22,410 nt of DNA from JBHIAG01 sp046758465 (GTDB taxonomy: Bacteria > Acidobacteriota > Terriglobia > Acidiferrales > 2-02-FULL-67-57), in contig JBHIAG010000026.1 in assembly GCA_046758465.1 (NCBI GenBank), positions 1 to 22,410 of the forward strand, written 5' to 3'. The notes below the pieces were generated by a model. The model saw only the letters and a list, made by a program, of their open reading frames with translations. It was not told the DNA's origin and ran no database searches. Made by a program: the position numbers and the translations under genes. Of this stretch, positions 1 to 8,219 are shown one piece after another; within the stretch, counting starts at the first letter, position 1; each line of letters begins with the position of its first letter.

Positions 1-10
1 CTCAGCTTTT

Positions 11-37
11 CTCTGCGTCCTCTGTGCCTCTGTGGTG
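11..37. repeat. Dispersed intergenic repeat of the CTCTGTG type
   Basis: A pyrimidine-rich stretch built on repeated CTCTG/TGTG words, with the core CCTCTGTGCCTCTGTGG. It lies outside any gene, beyond the 3' end of the priA operon. From memory, close relatives of this string recur between genes in many unrelated bacterial genomes. Only one copy is present in this window, so the dispersed nature is recalled, not shown here. Confidence 0.5.
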
Positions 38-72
38 CGCTTTTCTCTTTTCACCAGTCGCTGGTCGCTTTT

Positions 73-112
73 CTTATCCGTGCTTATCCGTGCTTATCCG
101 TGTGCATCCGCT
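73..112. repeat. Short tandem repeat, 10-bp unit CTTATCCGTG
   Basis: Three perfect head-to-tail copies of CTTATCCGTG occupy 73-102, followed by a degenerate partial copy (TGCATCCG) at 103-110. The tract is intergenic, next to the CTCTGTG-type repeat and a palindrome. Units of the form ATCCGTG...ATCCGTG are another repeat I recall between genes in many bacteria. The unit is too short and too unspaced for a CRISPR. Confidence 0.6.
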
Positions 113-120
113 TGCCCTGA

Positions 121-138
121 GCCCCGAAGCTTCGGGGC
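121..138. repeat. Perfect 18-bp palindrome downstream of priA
   Basis: GCCCCGAAGCTTCGGGGC is its own reverse complement and could fold as a 7-bp stem with an AGCT loop. Flanking bases (GCCCT on the left, AGGGT on the right) could lengthen the hairpin. It lies 18 bases past the priA stop, where a terminator would be expected. No T-run follows on either strand, so an intrinsic terminator is not supported; an intergenic repeat element or an RNA 3'-end hairpin is as likely. Confidence 0.55.
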
Positions 139-156
139 GAAGGGTGGCTTCCGCGC

Positions 157-2403
157 CTACAGCAAGCTGATCGGGTCCACGTCCACCACCACCGCTCCCG
201 GCGGTACCTTGCCTTCTCGCGCCGCCTCCAGCGCCGCCCGCAACGTCCGTCCCAGCGCCCGCCGCTCAGCCGCTTTCAGCAAAAACTGAAAGCGATAATC
301 TCTCTTCAGCCGTGCCAGCGGCGCTGGCGCCGGCCCCAACACCCGCACATCCCCCGTTTTCTCCGCCGCAAACACTCGCTCGAAGAGCCGCGCGTACCGG
401 ATCGCTACCTCGAGCCTCGGATCGCGCACCACCAGGTTCGCAAGTGCTGTAAACGGCGGGTAATGCATCAGCCGGCGAAACCGCAACTCCTGCTCGTAGA
501 AGCCCTCGTAGTCCTGCCGCGCCCCGAATTGAATCGCGTAGTGGTCGGGATAGTAGCTTTGCACGATCACTTTGCCCGGTAACTCGCCGCGCCCGGCGCG
601 GCCCGCCACTTGCGTCAACAACTGGAACGTCCGCTCGGCGGCGCGGAAATCAGGCAGCCCCAGGATGCCATCGGCCGACACCACCCCCACCAGCGTCACC
701 CGATGAAAGTCATGGCCCTTAGCGATCATCTGCGTGCCGGTCAGGATGTCGAGTTCGCCGCGCGCAAACTGCCCCAGGATGCGCTCGTGCGCCCGCTGGC
801 GCCGTGCCGTGTCGCGGTCCAGCCGCCCCACCCGCGCCCCCGGGAACAGCCGCGCGAGCTCTTGCTCAACCTTCTCCGTGCCCTCCCCTACAAAGTACAG
901 GTGCTCGCTCTGGCACTTCAGACAGCGCGCCGGCAGCGCCCGCATACTGCCGCAGTAGTGGCAGAGCAGACGGTTCCGCGCGCGATGGTAGGCGAGCGAG
1001 ATGCTGCAGTTGGCGCACTGCACCGTGGCGCCGCACTTGCGGCAGAGCAGGAAAGCCGCATAGCCGCGCCGGTTCAACAACACCAGCACTTGGCCACCGC
1101 TGGCGAGTGTGCTCTCGATGCGCGCGCGTAGCCGGCGGGAAAACAGCGCCGGTGTCTTCGTCTCTTCGAACTCCTGGCGCATGTCCACCACTTCCACCGT
1201 CGCCAGGGGCCGGTCCGCGACCCGTCGCTCCAGCCGTACCCAGTGGTACCCCCCTGTGCGCGCCTGGTAACTCGACTCCAGCGCCGGTGTGGCCGAGCCC
1301 AGCACCGCCACCGCCCCTTCCAGCTTGGCCCGCACCACGGCCACGTCCCGGCCGTGATAGCGCGGCGTCTCTTCCTGCTTGTAGCTCGTGTCCTGCTCCT
1401 CGTCCACGATGACCAGGCCCAGGTTGGCGAGCGGCGCAAACACAGCCGAGCGTGTCCCCACCGCGATGCGCGCCTCACCCCGCCGCAGCCGCCACCAAGC
1501 CGTGCTCCGCTCGCGCGCACCCAGCCCGCTGTGCAGTACCGCCACCTCATCGCCAAACCGCGCCTGAAAGAGCTGCCCCACGGCCGGCGTCAACGCTATC
1601 TCCGGCACCAACAACAGTGCCGTCCGGCCCTGCGCCACGCACCGCTGAATGGCCCGGCTGTAAAGTTCCGTCTTGCCACTGCCCGTCACCCCCTGCACGA
1701 GCACCGTAGCGAACGCGCCCGCGTCCAGCCGCCGCTCGAGTTCCGCAACTGCCCGCTCCTGCTCGGCGGTCAGCACCGGCTCGGTTCCGCAGAGCGGGAT
1801 CACCCAGTCGCTTTCAAACAACGGCAGCTCGGCAGCCGCCTCCCCTGGCACCACCACGCCCTTCGCCTCGAGCCCTCGCAGGATGCTCGCCGGCACCCCC
1901 GCCTTACGCCCCAGTTCGCTCGCGCGCATTCCCCCGCCATGCCGCGCCAGCTCCTCTGCCACGCGCTGCTCCCGCCGCGTCAATGTCAGCTCTGTGTAGC
2001 TCGGCGCCAGTTGCAGGGTGCGATCCACGCGTGCGGGGCGCCGCCGCTCCCCCAACGGCAGCATTGCCCGCAGCACCTCGCCCGGCGGCGCAAAGTAGTA
2101 GTCCCTCATCCACTGCGCCAGCGCCAATAGCGTCGGCGTGAGCAGCGGCTCGCGCTCAATCACCTCCAGGATTTCTCTCAGCTTGCCTGCCGCGGCAGGC
2201 GTGCCCCGGCCCGCCGCGCGCACTTCCCCCGCCTCCGCCGAAGTAACCGCTGTGACCACACCCACGAGCGTGCGCTCGCGAAACCCTACCCGCACGCGCA
2301 CGCCCACCGAAACCTGCTCGCGCAACGCTTCCGGAATGCGGTACGTAAACGTCGTGGGCAGGGGTAGAGGAACGGCGACTTCGCAGACAAACCCGGCGGG
2401 CAT
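157..2403 (-). CDS. priA: Primosomal protein N' (replication restart helicase PriA)
   Basis: PriA is a 3'-to-5' superfamily 2 DNA helicase that recognises stalled forks and reloads the replisome. The 748-residue product has the full layout: an N-terminal DNA-binding part (about 1-200), Walker A GVTGSGKTE at 238-246, a Walker B-type DEEQ at 334-337, motif III LGSATP at 368-373, and eight zinc-binding cysteines in CxxC pairs (454/457, 463/466, 481/484, 494/497). Helicase motifs GTQMIAKGHDF (556-566) and QVAGRAGRG (598-606) follow. Length is normal. The usual DEEH box reads DEEQ here. It is the last gene of the long minus-strand run, starting 9 bases after the uracil-DNA glycosylase stop. Identification is secure. 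Confidence 0.97.
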   Translation of the reverse strand: MPAGFVCEVAVPLPLPTTFTYRIPEALREQVSVGVRVRVGFRERTLVGVVTAVTSAEAGEVRAAGRGTPAAAGKLREILEVIEREPLLTPTLLALAQWMRDYYFAPPGEVLRAMLPLGERRRPARVDRTLQLAPSYTELTLTRREQRVAEELARHGGGMRASELGRKAGVPASILRGLEAKGVVVPGEAAAELPLFESDWVIPLCGTEPVLTAEQERAVAELERRLDAGAFATVLVQGVTGSGKTELYSRAIQRCVAQGRTALLLVPEIALTPAVGQLFQARFGDEVAVLHSGLGARERSTAWWRLRRGEARIAVGTRSAVFAPLANLGLVIVDEEQDTSYKQEETPRYHGRDVAVVRAKLEGAVAVLGSATPALESSYQARTGGYHWVRLERRVADRPLATVEVVDMRQEFEETKTPALFSRRLRARIESTLASGGQVLVLLNRRGYAAFLLCRKCGATVQCANCSISLAYHRARNRLLCHYCGSMRALPARCLKCQSEHLYFVGEGTEKVEQELARLFPGARVGRLDRDTARRQRAHERILGQFARGELDILTGTQMIAKGHDFHRVTLVGVVSADGILGLPDFRAAERTFQLLTQVAGRAGRGELPGKVIVQSYYPDHYAIQFGARQDYEGFYEQELRFRRLMHYPPFTALANLVVRDPRLEVAIRYARLFERVFAAEKTGDVRVLGPAPAPLARLKRDYRFQFLLKAAERRALGRTLRAALEAAREGKVPPGAVVVDVDPISLL

Positions 2404-2412
2404 CGAATCCGA

Positions 2413-3258
2413 TTACGAGCGTGCGTCCCGGCGACCGGCTGGTCTTGCAGGCCTGGCCCCGCCCGGCGGGGGCAGGCCGAGAAACTTGCGAATTGTGCGC
2501 AAGTCTTGCTGCACTTCGCGGTTGGCGTTGGGGTTGCGCAGCAGGTAGGCGGGGTGGAACGTGGCGAAAAGTTTCGTCCCGCGATAGTCGCTGAACTGGC
2601 CGCGAAAGCGGCTGATGGAAACGTTTTTGCCCAGCAGCCGCTGCAACGCCACGCTGCCGAGACAACAGATGAGCTTCGGCTGAATCACATCGAGCTGCCG
2701 GAAGAGAAACTGCGAGCAGGTCTCCATTTCATCCTTCTCCGGGCTGCGGTTGCCCGGCGGACGGCATTTGATCACGTTGCAGATGTAGACCTCGCGGCGC
2801 TTGAGCCCCAACGACTCGATCCAGTGGTTCAGCAACTGCCCCGCCCGCCCGACAAACGGCAGCCCCTGCCGGTCTTCTTCTTCGCCCGGCGCTTCCCCCA
2901 CAAACACCAGTTCCGCGCGCGGGTGGCCCTCCCCGTAGACAATGGTTCGGCGGTGCGGCCAGAGTTTGCAGCGCCGGCAGTCGCCGATGTCGGCCTGAAT
3001 CTTTTCCAGCGTGTCACCCGGGATGCGCCCCGGGGCTTCCCCGAACAGCGACAGCGCCATCGGTGCCTGCTCGCGGGCTGCGGCGGCAGCCGGTGGTGCG
3101 GCGGCAGCGGCCGCCGCAGCAGGCATTTGAGGGGCGAGTGCAGGTTCTTGTGACGGAAGTACGGAGGCGCCCCTACGGACGCGATAGAAAGGTGCGAGGC
3201 CGAGTTCTTCGTAGTAGGCGAGCCAAGCCCGCACGCGGGCCTGCAGCTCCTCGTCCAT
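2413..3258 (-). CDS. Family 4 uracil-DNA glycosylase (4Fe-4S)
   Basis: This enzyme removes uracil from DNA to start base-excision repair. Four cysteines that would hold the iron-sulfur cluster are at 94, 97, 165 and 181. The family motifs are visible: GEAPGEEEDRQGLPFVGRAG (121-140), CNVIKCRPPGNRSPE (160-174) and HPAYLLRNP (235-243). The first 85 or so residues precede the catalytic domain: a short helical segment and an Ala/Pro-rich linker (about 44-62). Similar N-terminal extensions occur in some members of the family. The start ATG shares one base with the coaBC stop (TGATG), which suggests translational coupling. The C-terminal tail is Pro/Arg-rich and likely disordered. Confidence 0.95.
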   Translation of the reverse strand: MDEELQARVRAWLAYYEELGLAPFYRVRRGASVLPSQEPALAPQMPAAAAAAAAPPAAAAAREQAPMALSLFGEAPGRIPGDTLEKIQADIGDCRRCKLWPHRRTIVYGEGHPRAELVFVGEAPGEEEDRQGLPFVGRAGQLLNHWIESLGLKRREVYICNVIKCRPPGNRSPEKDEMETCSQFLFRQLDVIQPKLICCLGSVALQRLLGKNVSISRFRGQFSDYRGTKLFATFHPAYLLRNPNANREVQQDLRTIRKFLGLPPPGGARPARPAGRRDARS

Positions 3259-4475
3259 CAGGAAGCGTCCCGCGCCGGCCGCAGGCGGCGGATTGCGTCG
3301 AGCAACCGGTGGGCCACGGCGAGCTTCGTCAGCTTGGGCAGGGGGATGGTTTCCCCGGTGCGCGTCACCAACGTCACCACGTTCGTCTCCACGTCAAACC
3401 CCGCTCCCTCCTGGGTCACGTCGTTTGCCACCACGATGTCGAGCTTCTTCGCGCGCAGCTTCGCCCGCGCATTCTTCACCACGTCCTCGGTCTCGGCCGC
3501 AAACCCCACCAGCACACACTGGTTCTTCGCCCGCGCAACCGCACCTAGAATGTCGGCTGTCGGCTCGAGCTCCAGCCGCCAGGAGCCGCGCGCACGACGA
3601 ATCTTCTGCGCGGCAACTTTCTTCGCGTGAAAGTCCATCACCGCCGCCGCCCCCACCACGATGCTGGCTTCTGCGGCGCGCGCCAGCGCCGCCCGCCGCA
3701 TCTCTTCCGCCGTGCGCACGGCCGCCACGTCCACGCCCGCCGGCGCCGTGAGCGCCGTCGGCCCGCTTACCAGAATTACCCGCGCGCCACGCCGTGCCGC
3801 AGCTTCCGCTACCGCGTACCCCATGCGTCCCGAAGAGCGATTAGTCATGTAGCGCACCGGGTCCAGGTCCTCGCAGGTGGGCCCGGCGGTAACCAGTACC
3901 GTTTCGCCCACCAGATCTCGCTGGACGCCCAGCACCCTGAGCACCGTGGCGAGTATCGTCTCCACCTCGGCCAGCCGACCCGGACCGCGCATCCCGCACG
4001 CCAGATAGCCCGCGTCCGGCTCCACCACCGTCACCCCGCGCTCGCGCAGCCCTGCTACGTTCGCCTGCACCGTCGGATGCTCCCACATGTTCACGTTCAT
4101 CGCCGGCGCCACCACTACCGGCGCCTTCGTGGCTAGGTAGAGCGTGGTCAGGAAATCGTCCGCCACCCCGTGTGCCAGCTTGGCAAGGATATCGGCGGTC
4201 GCGGGCGCAATCACCAGCGCGTCAATTGACGTCGCCACCGCCATGTGCTCGATGGCGCTCTCAAGATTCGCCGGCTCCCCCGCAGTCCGCGCGCCGAACA
4301 TCGCCGTAATCACTTTCTCCCCGCTCAGCGCGGCAAAGGTCAGGGGCGTGACGAACTCCTGCCCGCTCCGCGTCATCACCACCTGCACCCCAATCCCTTC
4401 CTCTTGCAGACGACGCACCAGTTCGCCCGCCTTGTAAGCTGCGATGCAACCGGTAACGCCCAAAGCGACTTTCAT
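3258..4475 (-). CDS. coaBC: Bifunctional phosphopantothenoylcysteine decarboxylase / phosphopantothenate-cysteine ligase
   Basis: CoaBC carries out two consecutive steps of coenzyme A synthesis: the CoaB half joins 4'-phosphopantothenate to cysteine, and the FMN-dependent CoaC half decarboxylates the product. CoaC (about 1-180) shows the flavoprotein start VALGVTGCIAAYK, a catalytic-type His at 77, PAMNVNMW at 124-131, and the substrate-clamp Cys at 160 in ACGMRGPGRL. CoaB (about 190-405) shows VTAGPT (195-200), TNRSSGRMG (211-219), a conserved-type Lys near 291, and GFAAETED. The 405-residue length is normal. It lies between rpoZ and the glycosylase gene, an arrangement seen in many bacteria (yicC-gmk-rpoZ-coaBC-priA). 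Confidence 0.97.
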   Translation of the reverse strand: MKVALGVTGCIAAYKAGELVRRLQEEGIGVQVVMTRSGQEFVTPLTFAALSGEKVITAMFGARTAGEPANLESAIEHMAVATSIDALVIAPATADILAKLAHGVADDFLTTLYLATKAPVVVAPAMNVNMWEHPTVQANVAGLRERGVTVVEPDAGYLACGMRGPGRLAEVETILATVLRVLGVQRDLVGETVLVTAGPTCEDLDPVRYMTNRSSGRMGYAVAEAAARRGARVILVSGPTALTAPAGVDVAAVRTAEEMRRAALARAAEASIVVGAAAVMDFHAKKVAAQKIRRARGSWRLELEPTADILGAVARAKNQCVLVGFAAETEDVVKNARAKLRAKKLDIVVANDVTQEGAGFDVETNVVTLVTRTGETIPLPKLTKLAVAHRLLDAIRRLRPARDAS

Positions 4476-4488
4476 GGCCTAGCCCGCG

Positions 4489-4719
4489 CTATTTCTCCCG
4501 CTTCGCCTTCTTTTTCCGTCCACTTTCTTCCTCTTCGCCTTCCCACTCGGGCAAGGTAAACCGCACCGCCTGCTTCAAGATTTCATCGATCGCCACGCGC
4601 GTGGGCTTGCGCCAATGGCTGTGCACGAGGGGTCTCGCCCCCGCTTGCAGTTGCCGCGCACGCTTCGCGGCCGCCAGCACAAAGCTGAACTTGCTCTCAA
4701 TGGTATCGGCTGGAATCAT
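4489..4719 (-). CDS. rpoZ: RNA polymerase omega subunit
   Basis: Omega is a small accessory subunit that helps fold and assemble beta' into RNA polymerase. The 76-residue product carries the typical start: residues 8-20 read ESKFSFVLAAAKR and lead into ARQL, followed by the PTRVAIDEI segment near 39-47. The acidic-then-basic tail (EGEEEESGRKKKAKREK) is probably disordered. Its ATG overlaps the gmk stop by four bases (ATGA), so the two are likely translationally coupled. Gene order with gmk upstream matches the common bacterial arrangement and supports the call for such a short gene. Confidence 0.93.
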   Translation of the reverse strand: MIPADTIESKFSFVLAAAKRARQLQAGARPLVHSHWRKPTRVAIDEILKQAVRFTLPEWEGEEEESGRKKKAKREK

Positions 4720-5396
4720 CTCTTTCTCGTCCGGAAACTCTCTAGGATAGCAGAAATGCGCTCCCGCTGCGCGGCCTTCTGGCAGCGCGCGGCCAATGCC
4801 TTGGCCGCCGCGCTCACCGCCCCGTCCCGACGCTCCCCGCGCTCGACCTGCACAATCGCTTCTGCCTCTGCGCCTGCCTGCCCTCGCTCGGCGTTGACAA
4901 CCACATATTCGTAGGCATCAATCTGCTCAATCTCGCGCCGCGCAACTTCCAGCCGACGCTCGATCGCTTCCGCCGTGTCCAGTCGGCGCACCCGCAGTCG
5001 CTGCCTGAGTTCTTCGCACGAGGGCGGCAGCACGAAAATGCAGACCGCATCCGCCTGCCGGGCCTTCACCTGTGCCGTCCCTTGCACGTCAATGTCCAGA
5101 ATCAAGTCCTTCCCTTCCCGCTGCGCCCGCTCCAGGTAGCTGCGGTGCGTCCCGTACAAGTCGTCGAAAACGCGCGCGTGCTCGAGGAACTCGCCCCGCG
5201 CACTCATGGCGTCAAACTCGGCATGACTCACAAAGTGATACTCGCGACCGTTCTGCTCGCCCGCCCGCGGCGCGCGCGTGGTGTAAGAGACCGAGAACAT
5301 CGCGTCGGGCACCCGCCGAAGCAGGTGCTCGACCAGGGTCGTCTTACCCACGCCCGACGGCCCCGACACGATAAACAAAGTCCCGCGCCAGCCCAT
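4716..5396 (-). CDS. gmk: Guanylate kinase
   Basis: Guanylate kinase phosphorylates GMP to GDP with ATP. The P-loop GPSGVGKTT is at 12-20, followed by the GMP-binding segments SVSYTTRAPRAGEQNGREYHF (about 35-55, cited by position) and EFLEHARVFDDLYGT. ILDIDVQG, the nucleotide-binding strand, follows at about 99-106. The C-terminal part after about residue 180 is an Ala/Arg-rich helical extension, so the protein (226 residues) is slightly longer than the usual 200-210. It begins 3 bases after the yicC stop, and a GGAG in the end of yicC can serve as ribosome-binding site. Confidence 0.97.
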   Translation of the reverse strand: MGWRGTLFIVSGPSGVGKTTLVEHLLRRVPDAMFSVSYTTRAPRAGEQNGREYHFVSHAEFDAMSARGEFLEHARVFDDLYGTHRSYLERAQREGKDLILDIDVQGTAQVKARQADAVCIFVLPPSCEELRQRLRVRRLDTAEAIERRLEVARREIEQIDAYEYVVVNAERGQAGAEAEAIVQVERGERRDGAVSAAAKALAARCQKAAQRERISAILESFRTRKR

Positions 5397-5399
5397 CGC

Positions 5400-6296
5400 T
5401 TACTCCACGTTCTGCACCTGCTCGCGCAACCGCTCGATCTCCGCCTTCATCGCCAGCCCCAGTCGGGTCATCTCCAGGCCCCCACGGTCGAAGGCAGGGG
5501 CCTTGGAAAGCAGCGTATTGGCTTCGCGGTTCATCTCCTGCAGCAGGAAGTCCAAGCGTTTGCCCACCTCGCCGTCGCTCTCGAACAAGCCTAGGAATTG
5601 CTCCACGTGACTGCGCAGCCGCGCCACCTCTTCGCTCACGTCGCTGCGCTCGGCCAGGTAGGCAGCCTCCTGCGCCAGGCGTGTTTCGTCGAGCGGCGTC
5701 TCACCCAGTAACTCTTCCAGACGTGCGCGCAGCCGCGCGAAACTCACCGACCGGGCACTCTCACCTGCCTGCGCCACCTGCTCCACAGACGCCCGCACTA
5801 CCTCAACCCGTGTCCGCAATTCCTGTTCCAGCATTGCCCCTTCGGTGCGCCGCATCCGATCGAGCTCCTCCAGCGCCTGACCCAAGGCCCCTTCAACCGC
5901 CCGCGCCAGCCGGGAATCATCCGTGCTCGCCCCCTGCCGCTCGCCTACCCGCACCACGCCCGGCATCCGCAGGATGGCCATCAGGTCAGGCTCGGTCGTT
6001 ATCCCGTGCTCGCGCCGCAGCGCGTTGAACAACTCGACATAGCTGCGCACAAATTCGCGGTTGATCTCCAGTGCCGGCTTTTCGCTGGACTCCACCTGTA
6101 CGTTCACTTCCACGTGGCCCCGCCGCATCTGCCGCCGCAACTGGCTCCGAATCTGCGCCTCCAGCGCTTCCAACTCGGCCCCGAGCCGCAGGTGCAAATC
6201 CAGGAAGCGATGGTTCCAGGCCTTAAGCCTCACCGTCACGACGAAGGGCGGCTCTTCCTGTTGTATCTGTGCGAATCCAGTCATGCTCCGCAGCAT
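5400..6296 (-). CDS. yicC: YicC/YloC family endoribonuclease
   Basis: YicC proteins are metal-dependent endoribonucleases linked to small-RNA and mRNA turnover. The 298-residue product has the family opening MLRSMTGFA, the N-terminal motif VRLKAWNHRFLDLHLRL (about 21-37) and RGHVEV, and the diagnostic C-terminal block DFLLQEMNREANTLLSKA, ending in a helical KAEIERLREQVQNVE. MLRSMTGFA was chosen over the internal ATG because the family usually begins M-I/L-R-S-M-T-G. It sits just before gmk, the most common yicC neighbour, and 3 bases after the ABC exporter. Confidence 0.94.
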   Translation of the reverse strand: MLRSMTGFAQIQQEEPPFVVTVRLKAWNHRFLDLHLRLGAELEALEAQIRSQLRRQMRRGHVEVNVQVESSEKPALEINREFVRSYVELFNALRREHGITTEPDLMAILRMPGVVRVGERQGASTDDSRLARAVEGALGQALEELDRMRRTEGAMLEQELRTRVEVVRASVEQVAQAGESARSVSFARLRARLEELLGETPLDETRLAQEAAYLAERSDVSEEVARLRSHVEQFLGLFESDGEVGKRLDFLLQEMNREANTLLSKAPAFDRGGLEMTRLGLAMKAEIERLREQVQNVE

Positions 6297-6299
6297 CGG

Positions 6300-8141
6300 C
6301 TACACCCGCTCCCGGACACGCAACGCTTCCTGCGCTTCCAAGTCGACAACCTGCGTTTCGTAGAATCGCCGGTACAGGCCACCCCGCCGCAGCAATTCCT
6401 GATGCGTGCCAACCTCGCGGATAGTACCGTCTTCGAGCACCACGATGGAGTCGGCGCGGCGGATGGTCGAGAGCCGGTGCGCAATCACAAATGTCGTCCG
6501 GCCCTGCAGCAGATTGTCTAGGGCGTGCTGGACCAGCTGTTCCGACTCGGTGTCGAGTTCCGAGGTGGCTTCGTCAAGAATCAAGATGGGCGCATCCTTC
6601 AACAGCGCCCGCGCAATCGCCAGCCGCTGGCGCTGCCCGCCCGACAACCGCACGCCGCGCTCGCCGATCATCGTCTCGTAGCCCTGCGGAAGCCGCTCGA
6701 TAAACTCGTGCGCCAGCGCCGCCCGGGCTGCCACCAGCACGCGCGCGCGCGGCACCTGCCGTTGGCCATAACAAATGTTGTTCCACACGGTGTCGTTAAA
6801 CAGAATGGTCTCCTGCGTGACGATTCCGATCTGCGCCCGCAACGAGGCCAACGTCACCTCGCGGATATCCACCCCATCCACTAGAATGCGCCCCCCGGTG
6901 ATGTCGAAAAACCGCGGCAGCAGGTTCACCAGAGTGCTTTTCCCAGCCCCGCTCGTGCCGACAATCGCCACCACCGCCCCGGCGCGCGCTGTCAGGTTGA
7001 TGCCCTTCAGCAAAGCCGCCTGCCCCTCATAAGTAAAGTGCACACCCTGAAATTCAATGCGGTCGCGCACCGGCGGGAGCGCTGGCGCCCCCGGACGTTC
7101 CGGCACCTCCTCGCGGCGATCCTGCAGCTCAAACACGCGTTCTGATGCCCCCAGTGCTTGCTGGAAGAGCGTGTAGATACCGGTCAGGCGTTTCACCGGT
7201 TCATAGAGCCGTACCAGCGCCACCACAAACGGGAAGAACATCTCGCGGGTCATCGCCCCGGCGGCGACTTGCGCGCGCGCGTACCAGAGCAAGACCGCGA
7301 TGACGAGCGCGCCCAAAATTTCCATCACCGGTGAAACCAAGATTGATGTCCGCATCCAGCGCACGTTCGTCTCCAGCAACCGTCGTGCGGCCTGGCGAAA
7401 CTTTCCCACCTCAAACTGTTCCATCCCGAACCCCTGCACGATGCGCACGCCGCTGAACGTCTCCTGCAAAATCTGGCTCAACCCGCCAAGCTGCTCCTGG
7501 CTCGTGCGGCTCAGCCGGCGAATGCGCCGCCCCAGACGCGCGATGGGCAGAATGAGAAACGGCACCGCCACCACACAAGCCAGCGTTAGCTTCCAGTTGA
7601 TCATCAGGCAGACCACCAGCAACACCAGAAACGTAAAGCTCTGCCGGAAGAAATCCGCCAACCAGTGCGAGACCACATGCTGGATACGGTCAATATCATT
7701 GATGGCGTTGGAAATCAGCCGCCCCGTGGCCTCGCGCTGGAAGAACCCGAGCGACTGCCGGAGCAGATGCCCGTAGAGGTCGTCCCGTAGGGCGGTGACC
7801 GCTTTCAGGCCGCTCCGTTGCACCACGTAGGCGCCCGTAAATGCGCTCGCTGCCTTCAGGCAAAACACACCCACCAACGCGACCCCTACCAGCAGCGCAG
7901 CCGATTCCACCCCGACCGGAATCCAGTCCCGCAGGTACACCGGCTCGCTGAGATACGGCAATTCGACCAGAACAATGTTGGCCGCGGCAGCCGTCGGCTC
8001 CAGAACAAACTGCACCACCGAACGAATCAGCAGCACAACCGCGCCTTCCAGCACCCCCACGCTGGCCATCAACACTGCTCCCAGCACCAGCCAAGCCCGG
8101 TGGGGTCGTGCGTAGGCAAGCAGGCGTCCCAAGTTCTTCAT
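6300..8141 (-). CDS. MsbA-like ABC exporter (fused permease and ATPase)
   Basis: A half-transporter of the type that flips lipid A-core or other lipids across the inner membrane. Residues 1-330 form the transmembrane domain, with hydrophobic spans near 18-40, 80-98, 165-200 and 272-290. The ATPase domain has Walker A GTSGAGKST (395-403), Q-loop VTQETILF (441-448), signature LSGGQRQR (499-506), Walker B ILILDEATSELD (519-530) and the switch His at 555. At 613 residues it is typical for MsbA. Its place among lptC, lptB and rapZ supports a role in lipopolysaccharide export, but exact substrate cannot be read from sequence, so no symbol is given. It is the only gene in the long run with a sizeable upstream gap (78 bases). 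Confidence 0.9.
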   Translation of the reverse strand: MKNLGRLLAYARPHRAWLVLGAVLMASVGVLEGAVVLLIRSVVQFVLEPTAAAANIVLVELPYLSEPVYLRDWIPVGVESAALLVGVALVGVFCLKAASAFTGAYVVQRSGLKAVTALRDDLYGHLLRQSLGFFQREATGRLISNAINDIDRIQHVVSHWLADFFRQSFTFLVLLVVCLMINWKLTLACVVAVPFLILPIARLGRRIRRLSRTSQEQLGGLSQILQETFSGVRIVQGFGMEQFEVGKFRQAARRLLETNVRWMRTSILVSPVMEILGALVIAVLLWYARAQVAAGAMTREMFFPFVVALVRLYEPVKRLTGIYTLFQQALGASERVFELQDRREEVPERPGAPALPPVRDRIEFQGVHFTYEGQAALLKGINLTARAGAVVAIVGTSGAGKSTLVNLLPRFFDITGGRILVDGVDIREVTLASLRAQIGIVTQETILFNDTVWNNICYGQRQVPRARVLVAARAALAHEFIERLPQGYETMIGERGVRLSGGQRQRLAIARALLKDAPILILDEATSELDTESEQLVQHALDNLLQGRTTFVIAHRLSTIRRADSIVVLEDGTIREVGTHQELLRRGGLYRRFYETQVVDLEAQEALRVRERV

Positions 8142-8185
8142 CGTGGTCTCGTCAGGCGCAGCCGTGAGGCTACCGAAAGTTCACT

Positions 8186-8215
8186 ACCATATGAGGGGTG
8201 CGGTTTCGGCGTCAA
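8186..8215 (-). promoter_or_regulatory. Putative sigma-70 promoter for the MsbA-like gene
   Basis: On the minus strand TTGACG (8210-8215) is followed after 18 bases by TATGGT (8186-8191). This is 5/6 and 4/6 to consensus. It lies in the 78-base gap between rapZ and the MsbA-like gene and would give a leader of about 38 bases. It could let the downstream half of the cluster be expressed apart from the rpoN half. Confidence 0.42.
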
Positions 8216-8219
8216 CCCA

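Noticed and set aside
73..112. CRISPR-like array
   Set aside because: The 10-bp units are directly adjacent with no spacers and no cas genes nearby; it is a simple tandem repeat.
121..138. Palindrome as an intrinsic terminator for priA
   Set aside because: No T-run follows on the minus strand, so the defining feature of an intrinsic terminator is missing.
1243..2130. A 295-codon plus-strand frame opposite priA
   Set aside because: Antisense to conserved priA coding sequence, low-complexity His/Arg/Pro-rich product, no family match.
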